NCBI GenBank assembly: GCA_902826215.1
Contig: CADEDY010000001.1
Coordinates: forward strand, 1 to 64,000
Length of the DNA stretch: 64,000 bases
Direction: 5' to 3'
Source: an uncultured Bacteroidota bacterium
GTDB lineage: Bacteria; Bacteroidota; Bacteroidia; Flavobacteriales_F; PHOS-HE28
In this document: piece after piece, positions 17,700 through 28,300 of the stretch
How positions within the stretch are numbered: position 1 is the stretch's first letter
Layout: the number at the start of each line of letters is the position of its first letter
The notes under the pieces: generated by a model
Seen by the model: the letters and a program-made list of their open reading frames with translations, nothing else
What the model was told of the DNA's origin: nothing
Database searches by the model: none
Translations under genes and position numbers: made by a program

Positions 17700-18474
17700 C
17701 CGTGAAATTCGCCTTCCGTTTCTCCACGAACGCCGTTGTTCCTTCCTTGAAATCCGCTGTACCGAAGCATTTGCCGAATTCCTCGATCTCGCGTTGCAGG
17801 CCGTTGGCGCCGGGCTCGTAACCGGCGTTCACTGCGCGGATGGCGGCGGCCAGGGCGGTGGGGCTGTTCTTCATGATGCGCACGGCCAGTTCGTGGGCGG
17901 TGCTCAGGAGTTGATCCTGTGGTACAACGCGGTTCACGAGGCCCCATTGCAGCGCGTCGTTCGCGTCGATCATCTGGGCGCTCAGGATCATCTCCATCGC
18001 CTTGCCTTTGCCCACGAGGCGCGGTAGGCGTTGTGTGCCGCCGTAGCCGGGGATCACACCGAGGCTCGCTTCGGGCAGGCCCATCTTGGCGTTGTCGCTG
18101 GCGATGCGCACGTGGCAGCTCATGGCCAGTTCGAGGCCACCACCGAGCGCGAAACCGTTCACCGCAGCGATCACGGGCTTGCTCATGTACTCCACATGAT
18201 CGAAGAGTTTCTTTTGTCCATCCGCAGCGAGGGCCTTGCCTTCCGGTACACTGAAGTCCGCGAACTCCTTGATGTCGGCACCGGCTACGAAGGCCTTCGC
18301 ACCACTGCCGGTAAGCAGCACCACGCGAATGCCCTTATCCGCCTCCGCTTCGGTCAGCGCCTGGTCCAGCTCGGCGATGGTGCCGCGGTTGAGCGCATTG
18401 AGCTGGTCGGGGCGGTTGATGGTGATGGTGCGGACGTTATCGGCGTCGGTGATGAGGAGGTTGGTGTAGGACAT
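17692..18474 (-). CDS. Enoyl-CoA hydratase/isomerase family protein
   Basis: 260 residues, standard crotonase length. Oxyanion-hole residues lie in AGADIKEF and in GGGLELAMSC. Both catalytic glutamates of true enoyl-CoA hydratases are kept, Glu115 (GLELAM) and Glu135 (GLPEASLG), exactly 20 residues apart, followed by GYGGTQRLPR. It probably hydrates trans-2-enoyl-CoA (for example crotonyl-CoA) in fatty-acid or butyrate-type metabolism. It is the first gene of an otherwise envelope-related operon, which is a curious pairing. Confidence 0.88.
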   Translation of the reverse strand: MSYTNLLITDADNVRTITINRPDQLNALNRGTIAELDQALTEAEADKGIRVVLLTGSGAKAFVAGADIKEFADFSVPEGKALAADGQKKLFDHVEYMSKPVIAAVNGFALGGGLELAMSCHVRIASDNAKMGLPEASLGVIPGYGGTQRLPRLVGKGKAMEMILSAQMIDANDALQWGLVNRVVPQDQLLSTAHELAVRIMKNSPTALAAAIRAVNAGYEPGANGLQREIEEFGKCFGTADFKEGTTAFVEKRKANFTGA

Positions 18475-18530
18475 CGATGATCGGTCATTTTCTGATCAAC
18501 TGATCGGTTGACCAGCTGATCCACATTCGA

Positions 18531-18538
18531 CAAATGTA
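18531..18538 (-). promoter_or_regulatory. -7 promoter element of the enoyl-CoA hydratase-EnvC operon
   Basis: The minus strand reads TACATTTG, a perfect TAnnTTTG match, 56 bases upstream of the ATG at 18474. The leader between them contains four GATC sites (18479, 18494, 18502, 18518) and an imperfect inverted repeat (TGATCAAC/GGTTGACCA). This is the only strong promoter seen for the eight genes down to 10267. Confidence 0.55.
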
Positions 18539-18542
18539 CCCG

Positions 18543-21500
18543 CTACGAACGGAGGGGCAACGCAACGAAGAAGGAGGTACCCTCGCCCTCGCCGGTCTCG
18601 AACCAAACCCGTCCTCCGGCATTCTCCACGATGCGTTTTACCATGGCTAGACCAAGCCCCATACCGCTGCTCTTGGTAGTGAAGCTGGGGGTGAAGATGC
18701 GCTCGCGTGCCTCTTCCGGTATGCCTGTGCCGTTGTCTCGCACCTCCGCGATGGCATGGCCATCCCTGCTCGACAGGCGAACATCGATCCGGCCATGACC
18801 ACCTTCTGGGATCGCCTGCATGGCATTCTTCAACAGGTTGTTGAATACACGCAGCAGATGTTCGCGGTCTGCATGCACGAGCAAGGGGCTTGATCCATGC
18901 AGCTCAATGACCACGTCAGGGGAGGCGCTGAAGACATCGACCGCCGCGCGAGCAACCTCGTTCAGGTCCAAGGTGATGGGTTGCGCAATGGGCATTTGCG
19001 CGAATTGGGAGAACGCAGTGGCCACACCATTCAGCGCATCGATCTGCTGTACCATGCTTCGGCTGAACCGTTCCAATCGCTCGCGTGCGTCCGGTGCCTG
19101 TGGATCCCATGCGTGTTGGAAGTGTTCAATACCGAGCTTCATCGGGGTAAGCGGATTCTTTATCTCGTGCGCCACCTGCCGCGCCATTTCACGCCACGCG
19201 CTTTCGCGTTCGCTGCGGGCCAATCGTTCAGCGTTTTCGCGGAGTTCTTCCACCTTGCGGTTGTACACTTCGACCAGCTGCCCCACCTCATCGTTGTCCG
19301 GGTAGGTTAGCGGCCTATTGGCATCCTGCAGCTCAACGCTCTCCAACGAGCGTTTCAGTGCGGAGAGCGGGCGTGTGGTCCAATTGCTGATGAAGAGCGC
19401 CACGAGGATGCTCAATGCGAAGAGCAGCACGAAGAGGTTGACCACGGCCACCAGCACGCCAGAGCGCTCTTGTTCCTGCTGGCGTTGATCCGCGAAGGAG
19501 GGGAGGGAGAGGTAGCCGAGCACTTGCCCTTGCCGATCGCGCAAAGGCAGATAGGCGCTTTGGTATTGCGCGGTTCCGATGGCCTCTTCATTCACAAAAT
19601 CACTTGTCTGGTCGATCACCATGCGCACGTACGCGGTGGCATCCATGCGCGGCCCCAGTAGTCCACTGGCGAATACTTGCGGTCGTGAGGAGGAGAGCAG
19701 ATGGCCATGTACGTCGTACACGGTGATGTCAGAGAACAGCACATTGCTCTGTTGGGCAAGGATGTGTTCAAGGTAGGGAGCGTTGCGATGATCGAGCGGA
19801 GGTTGTCCGTTCAACTTCTGCTGCAGCTCCATGTGCGCAGAGCGCGCCTTCTCGAGCAAGGAGGCTTCGGCACGTTCGGTGTACTGGTTGGTGAGCAAAC
19901 GTTGGGCACCAGCGCCGAAGAAGAGCAAGCTGACCACGCCGAAGACAAGCAGGGCGGCACGCACCTTGCCGGCGATGAGTAGTGACGGAAGTCTTTTGTT
20001 GTGAAGGATCGCACGTGCCAACATGACGGCCGCGAGCAACAGAGCGAACAAGGCGAAGAGGTAGCTGAACGTGGTCGCCCTATCCAAGAGGCTCGGCATG
20101 GGTTTTCCCAAGATGAGAACGGTGCTGTCCGGGGACCCCTTGGCGAGGTACTCGATCCCGTTCTCTAGGTACCAGAGCGTTCCGTCAGCACCTAATTCAC
20201 GGGTCCAATGCAGTGGCACTCCATTCGTGTTGGCGCGATCGGCCAAGAGGCCATGTTCATAGCGCGCCATGGCGTATCGTTCCAGCCGTCCGCTCAAGGG
20301 GTCCTCGCCGGAAAGAAGCAGGTCCGGGAATCCGAGGCCGCCATCGGCAGAGCGCGGGTGCAGTTCGATGATGATCTGGCCGGGCGTTGCGTTGGCGTTC
20401 GGCATCACCACCAAGCGTGCATGGTAGAATGATCCTTCAGCGCCACCGTGTTCGTAGAACAGATCCGGCATTTCGGCCAAAGCGGTGTGTTCACTGAAGA
20501 GTGGTTCAATGCTCTCGAAGCTTCGCGGTGGCTGTCCTTCGCTGTTGCAACGGGGCACGCCCTGGCCGTCGAAAGCGTACACGTGTACATCGTAACGCTC
20601 CCAGAAATTCCCGAAGAAGATCCTTCGTATCGCGAGTTCCAGATCACCGGAGGTGCATGGCTTACCCGAGGTGATCAACGCGTGCAGAGCGGGATCCGTG
20701 CGGAGCACGGGGGCAACCTCACGGAACAACAACTCCACGACCGGGTCTTCTCTGACGCTCGATCGTTCGGCGAGGACAATACGCTCTCGTTGCTCCCTGT
20801 CCCGCGTGTATTTGGTCAACACATGGGACGTGATCGCGGCAAGTACACCGAGTCCGATCACGGCATGCACGAAGCGATATCTACCATGTGCCCAACGGAT
20901 AAGGACCAGCAACGGTACGGGCCACAAGAAGAGAATGGTATCCCGGATACCTTGAAGATGGTGGAACGCGATGGAGATGAACAGCACCAAGGCTCCGCTG
21001 TACAACCAGGATCTCGATGCCGACGACCGCCTCAGCGCAGCAAGGAATGTATCGGCGAGCAAAAGCCAACTCCCGAAGAGCAAGGCAATACCCAATACCG
21101 CAGCGGCACTCGCGCCGTTGAGACTTTGCACATGGTTCAGGTCGAGGTCGACACTGCTGTCGTTCACCAAGCCGATGATGGTGTTCGTGATCCATGCAGC
21201 CGCTGCTAGGAGGATCACCCAAGAGACGAACGATTCGGGGAGGCTCACTGGTCGAGTGCCCAGCCTATCGGTCGAGCGCTGAACAAAGGCTGCGCCGATG
21301 AGCAGCAACAACCCGTTGATGACCAAATCGCCCAGGGACGGGAAGAGTATGGAGGCGGCATAAAGCGCAGGGTCGAAGAGGGGTAACCGGTCGAAGGGGG
21401 CGGAGGGAAGTAAGCGAAGCACCAGCCAGCGACCGAGCAATAGGCCTGCAAGAAAGAGGACCGCGCTTAGCCGCACGTGATCACGTTCGGCCAATGAGAC

Positions 21501-22175
21501 GCAGTAATGCCATAGTGCTGCGATCAGCAGGAACGCCCCGATCAACAGCAGGCCGAGCTTCCAAAGGATCCAAGGGCCGACATCCAAGGCGCCGTCACGC
21601 CAAGCCAAACGAAGGATCACATGACCAGAAGCATCCTTAACGGCAGGCCCGGCCGATGTGCTTGGTTGGGCCATCAACCCGTCGGGTGCACCCAGGCTGG
21701 CGTGGAAACCGCGTCGAAGGTGCCGGTTCTCGATGGAAGGAGTTAGCCAAACTGGAGCAAGGGCGTGTACTCGAAGGGTGCCGATCGCTGCCCGGTGATG
21801 GAGGTAAGTGGCATCGGGGAAGGTCAATTGATCAGCTTCGCCAAGGTCGCGCAGGAGGTCAAGGTCCGCTGGCAATTGGCCGGTCCAACAAACCAGACTG
21901 TCGCCAGCAAAACCGAGGTAAATGATGCCGGTGGCGTTTTGCGATCCGGCCAATTCTTGCGCATGGAGCCTCATCCATTGTTCAGCTCCGGATCCAGCCA
22001 GTTCGTGCAACCAGCGTTCGGACCCCGCAACGAGCTCCGATGCACGCCTATCCATGCTCCTTTGCATGCGGACGGCCTCTCCTTCCAAGCGAACATCTGC
22101 GTCGGGCTCATGAACGCTCCACGCCAAGCCCATGAAGAGGACGCTGAGCGCAAGAAGGACGAGTTGGCGGGACAT
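18543..22175 (-). CDS. Large NtrY-like sensor histidine kinase
   Basis: 1,210 residues from the ATG at 22175 (a TTG ten codons upstream is less likely). Order: a membrane helix, an extracytoplasmic region of about 170 residues, a block of about eight helices (210-470), a second extracytoplasmic region, two more helices, a third sensor region with a CHASE-like helical start, a further helix, HAMP, then kinase. The H-box is AHEIKNPLTPMKLG (His near residue 1003), the N-box NLLKNAMQAI, then DNGTGIPEE and GMGLGLAMVK. The HEIKNPLTPMK form is typical of NtrY-type kinases. No response regulator is adjacent. It is divergent from the giant adhesin gene. Confidence 0.88.
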   Translation of the reverse strand: MSRQLVLLALSVLFMGLAWSVHEPDADVRLEGEAVRMQRSMDRRASELVAGSERWLHELAGSGAEQWMRLHAQELAGSQNATGIIYLGFAGDSLVCWTGQLPADLDLLRDLGEADQLTFPDATYLHHRAAIGTLRVHALAPVWLTPSIENRHLRRGFHASLGAPDGLMAQPSTSAGPAVKDASGHVILRLAWRDGALDVGPWILWKLGLLLIGAFLLIAALWHYCVSLAERDHVRLSAVLFLAGLLLGRWLVLRLLPSAPFDRLPLFDPALYAASILFPSLGDLVINGLLLLIGAAFVQRSTDRLGTRPVSLPESFVSWVILLAAAAWITNTIIGLVNDSSVDLDLNHVQSLNGASAAAVLGIALLFGSWLLLADTFLAALRRSSASRSWLYSGALVLFISIAFHHLQGIRDTILFLWPVPLLVLIRWAHGRYRFVHAVIGLGVLAAITSHVLTKYTRDREQRERIVLAERSSVREDPVVELLFREVAPVLRTDPALHALITSGKPCTSGDLELAIRRIFFGNFWERYDVHVYAFDGQGVPRCNSEGQPPRSFESIEPLFSEHTALAEMPDLFYEHGGAEGSFYHARLVVMPNANATPGQIIIELHPRSADGGLGFPDLLLSGEDPLSGRLERYAMARYEHGLLADRANTNGVPLHWTRELGADGTLWYLENGIEYLAKGSPDSTVLILGKPMPSLLDRATTFSYLFALFALLLAAVMLARAILHNKRLPSLLIAGKVRAALLVFGVVSLLFFGAGAQRLLTNQYTERAEASLLEKARSAHMELQQKLNGQPPLDHRNAPYLEHILAQQSNVLFSDITVYDVHGHLLSSSRPQVFASGLLGPRMDATAYVRMVIDQTSDFVNEEAIGTAQYQSAYLPLRDRQGQVLGYLSLPSFADQRQQEQERSGVLVAVVNLFVLLFALSILVALFISNWTTRPLSALKRSLESVELQDANRPLTYPDNDEVGQLVEVYNRKVEELRENAERLARSERESAWREMARQVAHEIKNPLTPMKLGIEHFQHAWDPQAPDARERLERFSRSMVQQIDALNGVATAFSQFAQMPIAQPITLDLNEVARAAVDVFSASPDVVIELHGSSPLLVHADREHLLRVFNNLLKNAMQAIPEGGHGRIDVRLSSRDGHAIAEVRDNGTGIPEEARERIFTPSFTTKSSGMGLGLAMVKRIVENAGGRVWFETGEGEGTSFFVALPLRS

Positions 22176-22202
22176 GGGACTGCCGATCGGCAAGGGTCGC
22201 GC

Positions 22203-22210
22203 CAAAGTAA
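22203..22210 (-). promoter_or_regulatory. Candidate -7 element of the sensor kinase; divergent intergenic region
   Basis: The minus strand reads TTACTTTG, one mismatch from TAnnTTTG, 27 bases before the ATG at 22175. The region 22176-22320 is shared with the giant gene on the plus strand. For that gene I see no convincing TAnnTTTG; a TTTG at 22236-22239 could be a -33 element. Confidence 0.4.
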
Positions 22211-22320
22211 GGCGCTGGTGTATGTGCAGGAGCCATTTGTGCGCTGGGATAACCTATTCGTCGAGGGTGTCGTAGAACGGCACCGGTCCACTACTCATGG
22301 GCCGGATTGATCTTACTGGA

Positions 22321-25300
22321 ATGAAACAGGCACTACTCTTCGTGCTTGGGGTGCTCTTGACCGGGCTACTCCATGCACAGACCGGAACCGAGTTCTGGAT
22401 GGCCCCGCCGGACGTGACGTATTATCACAATGCGCCGGGGGATGAGCCCATCTATCTGAATGTCACTACAGGTGGCACGGCCGCTACGGTGACCATTTCC
22501 CAGCCAGCGAATGCCGCGTTCAACGGTGGTAGCCCCATCGTGCTGAATGTTGCTGCCAACTCGGCCGTGAGGTACAACATGACCTCGCTGAAGGCACAGT
22601 TGGAGACCCGCCCCACGAACAGCGTTCGGAACACAGGTCTGCGGATCCAAGCCACGGCCAACATCACCTGTTACTACGAGAGCAGTAACACGAACAACCC
22701 GGATATCATGGCCCTGAAAGGGGCTAACGGACTTGGGACGGAGTTCTACATCCCACTGCACAAGCACGCGCCGTTCTTTAACCACAGTTTTTCGCCGAAC
22801 AATGCGGATCTAGCGTTCGCTTCGTTCGACATCGTCGCAACCGAGAACGGTACGACGGTCCTGATCTATTCGCCGGTTGCAGTTGATGGGCACGCTGCGT
22901 TGGCTCCATTCACGGTAACGTTGGACCAAGGGCAGACCTATTCCTGCGCGAATACGGTTCCGGCAACACACACCGACCCGACGACGCACCCCTCCGGTGC
23001 TGTTGTGCTTGCCGACAAGCCTGTCGCTGTTTCCATCAAGGACGATTCGAACCACAATCCATCCGGCGGCTGCTACGACCTGATGATGGATCAGATCGTT
23101 CCCGTGAACATCCTAGGCACCGACTACGTGGCCGTGAAAGGCGCGCTGAACAATACGGGTGATGAGTCGCTCTTCCTGATGGCCGTGCAGAACAATACGC
23201 AGGTCTTCATCGATGGCAATGCGACCCCGGTGGCCACGCTTTTCGCTGGACAGTACTATCGCCACGATATGGATTATCTGGCCGGCGCTGCGAACAACGC
23301 CACGCTGGTAACGGGTTCCAAGCCACTCTACGCCATCCACGTCACTGGTTTCGGTTGCGAACAAGGCATGGCGATCCTGCCTCCGCTGAATTGCGCGGGG
23401 AGTACCCAATTGAGCTTCACGCGATCCACGAGTGAATCGTTCTTCTTGAACCTCCTGGTCCGCAACGGATCGCAGAACAATTTCGTGGTCACTGGCCCCG
23501 GGACGGCAACGATCCCGGGTTCGGCATTCCAAGCCGTGCCGGGTACCGGAGGAGAATGGATGGCCGCTCGGATCCAGTACAACACCACACAGGTTCCAGT
23601 GAACCAAGCGTTCATCGTTTCGAATACGACGGATGTGTTCTCCCTGGCCATCATCAATGGCGGAGGAAGTTCCGGCTGCCGCTACGGGTTCTTCTCGGAG
23701 TTCTCGGGTCGCATCGATGTAAGTGCAGGTCCGGACCAAACGCGCTGTGCGGGCGATGATGTGACCTTGACCGGTACCGTTTCCGGAGGATCCACGACCG
23801 GTATCTGGACAACCACCGGCAGCGGCGCATTCACACCGAGCGCTACCTCGCTCAACGCGACATACGAGCCGAGCATCGGTGATCTGGCGATCGGTACTGT
23901 TGCACTCACCTTGACCTCGACCGGCCCCTGTACACCGGAGAACGATCAGATGGTCGTCACCTTCAGTCCGAAGCCGATACCTGACGCCGGACCTGATCAA
24001 AGCGTTTGTCGCAACAATGCGGTGGTACAATTGGCCGGCTCCGTCTTGAACGCCGTGGGTGGCGTATGGACCGGAGGTGCCGGAGCCTTCCTGCCCAGCA
24101 ATAGCAATTTGAATGCGACCTATACACCGACAGCCGCCGAACTGACCGCGGGCCAGGTGTGGATCAAATTGACCTCCACAGGAAATGGAGTTTGTAGCGC
24201 TGTCGCGGACAGCATGCTCGTGACTTTCACGCTTTCCCCAACTGCCGATGCGGGTGCCGATCAAACACGCTGTGCGAACAACGCGGTTGCACTGTTGAAC
24301 GGTTCGTTCACTGTGGCGACAGGAGGTGTGTGGAGTGGCGGAGCGGGCACCTTCGACCCGAGCACCACGAACATGAGTGCACAGTACACACCGACCGCAG
24401 CGGAGATCTCCAGCGGGTCGGTGACGTTGACGATGACCACCACGGGCAACGGCAATTGCGTTGCAGTGAATGATCAAGTGCTGATCTCCTTCACGGCGGC
24501 ACCGGTGGTGAACGCGGGTGCAGCGGTATCCGTGTGTGCGAACAATGCGCTTGTCAGCTTGAGCGGAAGTGTGACCGGTGCGACCGGTGGGGTATGGAGC
24601 GGTGGCGCGGGCACATACAACCCGAACAACACAACGCTCGGTTCGACCTATACACCGACCGCAGCGGAGATCGCAGCGGGCACGTTGACGCTGACCTTGT
24701 CGAGCACAGGCAACGGCAATTGCAATGCGGTCAGCAGCAGCAAGGTGATCACATTCACCCCGGCCCCCACCGTGGAAGCTGGTACGAACGGCACCGTTTG
24801 CGCGAACAATGCGACGATCACATTGGCGGGTTCGCAAGTAGGTGCTGCTGGCGCGGTGTGGAGCGGCGGAACGGGCACCTACGCACCGAACAACGCTACG
24901 TTGAATGCAGTGTACACGCCGAGTGCTGCGGAACGCACGGCGGGGACGGTGACACTGACGCTAACTACGGTCGGAAACGGAACCTGTAATCCCGTCAGCG
25001 ATAACGTCACGTACGCGATCACTCCGGCTCCGACGGCGAACGCCGGTGCCGATCAGACCCTTTGCGCGAACAACGCGGTCGCTACACTGAACGGTTCGTT
25101 CACCGTGGCCACCGGCGGTGTGTGGAGCGGCGGTGCTGGCAGCTTCGACCCGAGCACCACGAACATGGGTGCGCAGTACACACCTACTGCTGGTGAGATC
25201 TCCAGCGGTTCCGTCACACTCACGTTGACGACCACTGGCAATGGCGGTTGTGTTGCCGTGACCGACCAGGTCCTCTTGTCCTTTACGGCGGCTCCTGTTG

Positions 25301-28300
25301 TGAGCGCTGGTGCAGCTGCTTCCGTTTGTGCGAACAACGTACAAGTGGCGCTGAACGGAACCGTGACCGGTGCAACGGGCGGTGCTTGGAGCGGTGGTTC
25401 CGGATCTTCCAACCCGAATGCGACCACGCTCAACGCGACCTACACACCAAGCGCTTCGGAGATCGCCGCAGGTACCGTTACGTTGACCTTGACCTCGACC
25501 GGCAACGGCAACTGTATCGCGGTAACGAGCAGCAAAGTGATCACGATCACACCTGCACCGACCGTTGATGCTGGCCCGAACGCGACGGTATGTGCGAACA
25601 ACGCGGCGATCACACTCGCGGGTTCGATCACTGTTGCGACCGGGGCCACTTGGAGCGGTGGTAATGGTACATATGCGCCGAACAACACCACTTTGAATGC
25701 AGTTTACACGCCCAGCGCTGCGGAACGCACTGCAGGTACAGTAACGCTCACACTTACCACGGTGGGCAATGGCAATTGCAATGCGGTGAATGACCAGGTG
25801 ACCTTCACCATCACACCAGCACCAACTGCGAATGCAGGTGCTGATCGCACGGTGTGCGCGAACAACGCTGTCGTCACTTTGAATGGAGGTTTCACGGTCG
25901 CTACGGGCGGTGTGTGGAGCGGTGGAGCGGGATCCTTCGACCCGAGCACCACGAACCTGGGTGCGCAGTACACACCTACTGCTGGTGAGATCTCCAGCGG
26001 ATCCGTGACGCTCACATTGACGACCACCGGGAACGGTGGCTGCTTAGCTGTCGCCGATCAGATGTCGATCGCCTTCACTCCGGCTCCTGGTGTGAATGCC
26101 GGTGCTGCTGTTTCGCTTTGCGCGAACAATGCACAAGTGTCCTTGAACGGAAGTGTGACGGGCGCCACCGGTGGCATTTGGAGTGGTGGAACGGGAACCT
26201 TCAACCCGAACAACACCACGTTGATCGCGACCTACACCCCGACCGCTGCGGAGATCGCGGCGGGCACATTGACACTCACCCTCACGAGCACGGGCAACGG
26301 TACATGTAGCCCGGTCACGAGCACCAAGGTGATCTCGTTCACACCAGCTCCTATCGTGAATGCTGGCGCTGATGGAAGTGTTTGCCGCAACAACTCGAAC
26401 ATCACCTTGGCTGGTTCCGTGATCGGTGCCACCGGTGGTATCTGGAGCGGAGGCACGGGCACCTACAACCCGAACAACACCACGCTGAATGCAGTGTACA
26501 CACCGAGCGCTGCTGAACGCACTGCGGGAACGGTGACCTTGACATTGATTTCTGCTGGCAACGGCACATGCAATGCAGTAAGCGATGCGGTCACGTATGC
26601 GATCACGCCTTCGCCCACAGCAAATGCGGGTGCTGATCAAGTGCTGTGCACGAACAATCCGGTGGCCTCCTTGGGCGGATCGGTCACGGTTGCATCGGGC
26701 GGCATCTGGAGCGGTGGTGCAGGCACCTTCGCACCGAGCACCACGAACCTGAACGCGACCTACACACCGACCGCTGCGGAGATCGCGAGCGGAGTTGTGA
26801 CTTTGACATTGACCACGACCGGTAACGGCACCTGCATCCAGGTAACGGATCAAGCGCAGTTGTCCTTCACGCCATCGCCTACCGCAAATGCAGGTGCGGA
26901 TCTTTCACTGTGCCGCAATAACGCAAGCTTCGCCTTGGGCGGATCGGTGACCGTTGCGACCGGTGGTATCTGGAGCGGTGGGTCGGGATCCTACACGCCG
27001 AACAACACCACGCTCAACGCGACGTATACACCAACGCCTGCCGAACTCGCTGCGGGCATGTTGACGCTGACCTTGACCACGACCGGGAATGGTAACTGCA
27101 ACGCGGTTTCCGATAGCCGCGTGATCACGTTCACGCCATCGCCGACCGTTGATGCGGGCTTGAACGGATCTGTCTGCGCGAACAACAGCGCGATCACATT
27201 GAACGGTTCGTTCACTGGATCGACGGGTGTTTCCTGGAGCGGTGGAACGGGCACCTACAACCCGAACAACACCACGCTCAACGCAGTGTACACGCCGAGT
27301 GCTGCTGAACGCACCGCGGGTACCGTGACGCTGACCTTGACCACCACGGGCAACAACAATTGCAACACGGTCAGCGACCAAGTGACCTTCAGCATCACGC
27401 CTGCTCCGACAGCGAATGCGGGTGCGGATCGCACGGTGTGTTCGAACAATGCGGCCGTTGCGCTTGCGGGTTCGTTCACTGTTGCGACCGGTGGTATCTG
27501 GAGCGGTGGTGCAGGCACCTTTGATCCGAGCACCACGAACATGGGGGCGATCTACACACCGAGCGCTGCAGAAGTGTCCAGCGGATCGGTGACCTTGACG
27601 ATGACGACAACGGGTAACAGCACTTGCACAGCTGTGGCCGATCAAATGACGATCACGCTGACGCCTGCTCCTGTCGTGAATGCCGGTGCCGCTGTTTCGC
27701 TTTGCGCGAACAATGCTCAGGTGAGCTTGACCGGCAGCGTTTCCGGTGCGACGGGTGGTGTGTGGAGCGGTGGAACCGGTACCTACAACCCGAACAATAC
27801 GACCCTCACCGCGACCTACACACCGACTGCTGCGGAGATCGCAGGGGGTACGCTGACCTTGACCTTGACCAGCACCGGCAACGGTACGTGCAATCCGGTG
27901 CAGAGTAGCAGGATGATCACCTTCACCCCATCACCGATCGTGAATGCGGGCGCCGATGGTTCCGTCTGCAACAACGCTTCGATCATCTCGCTCGGCGGTA
28001 GTGTGATCGGTGCGACTGGTGCGATCTGGAGCGGCGGTGCAGGTGTCTTTACGCCGAACAATACCACCCTCAATGCCACTTATACACCGACCGCTGCTGA
28101 GCGCACGGCAGGCACGGTGACCCTCACACTCACCTCCGCTGGTAACGGCAATTGCAATGCGGTGAGCGACCAGGTGACCTACAGCATCACCCCAGCGCCA
28201 ACGGCGAATGCGGGTGCGGGTCAGACCTTGTGTTCGAACAATGCGATCGCCACCTTGGGTGGATCATTCACGGTTGCGACCGGCGGGATCTGGAGCGGTG

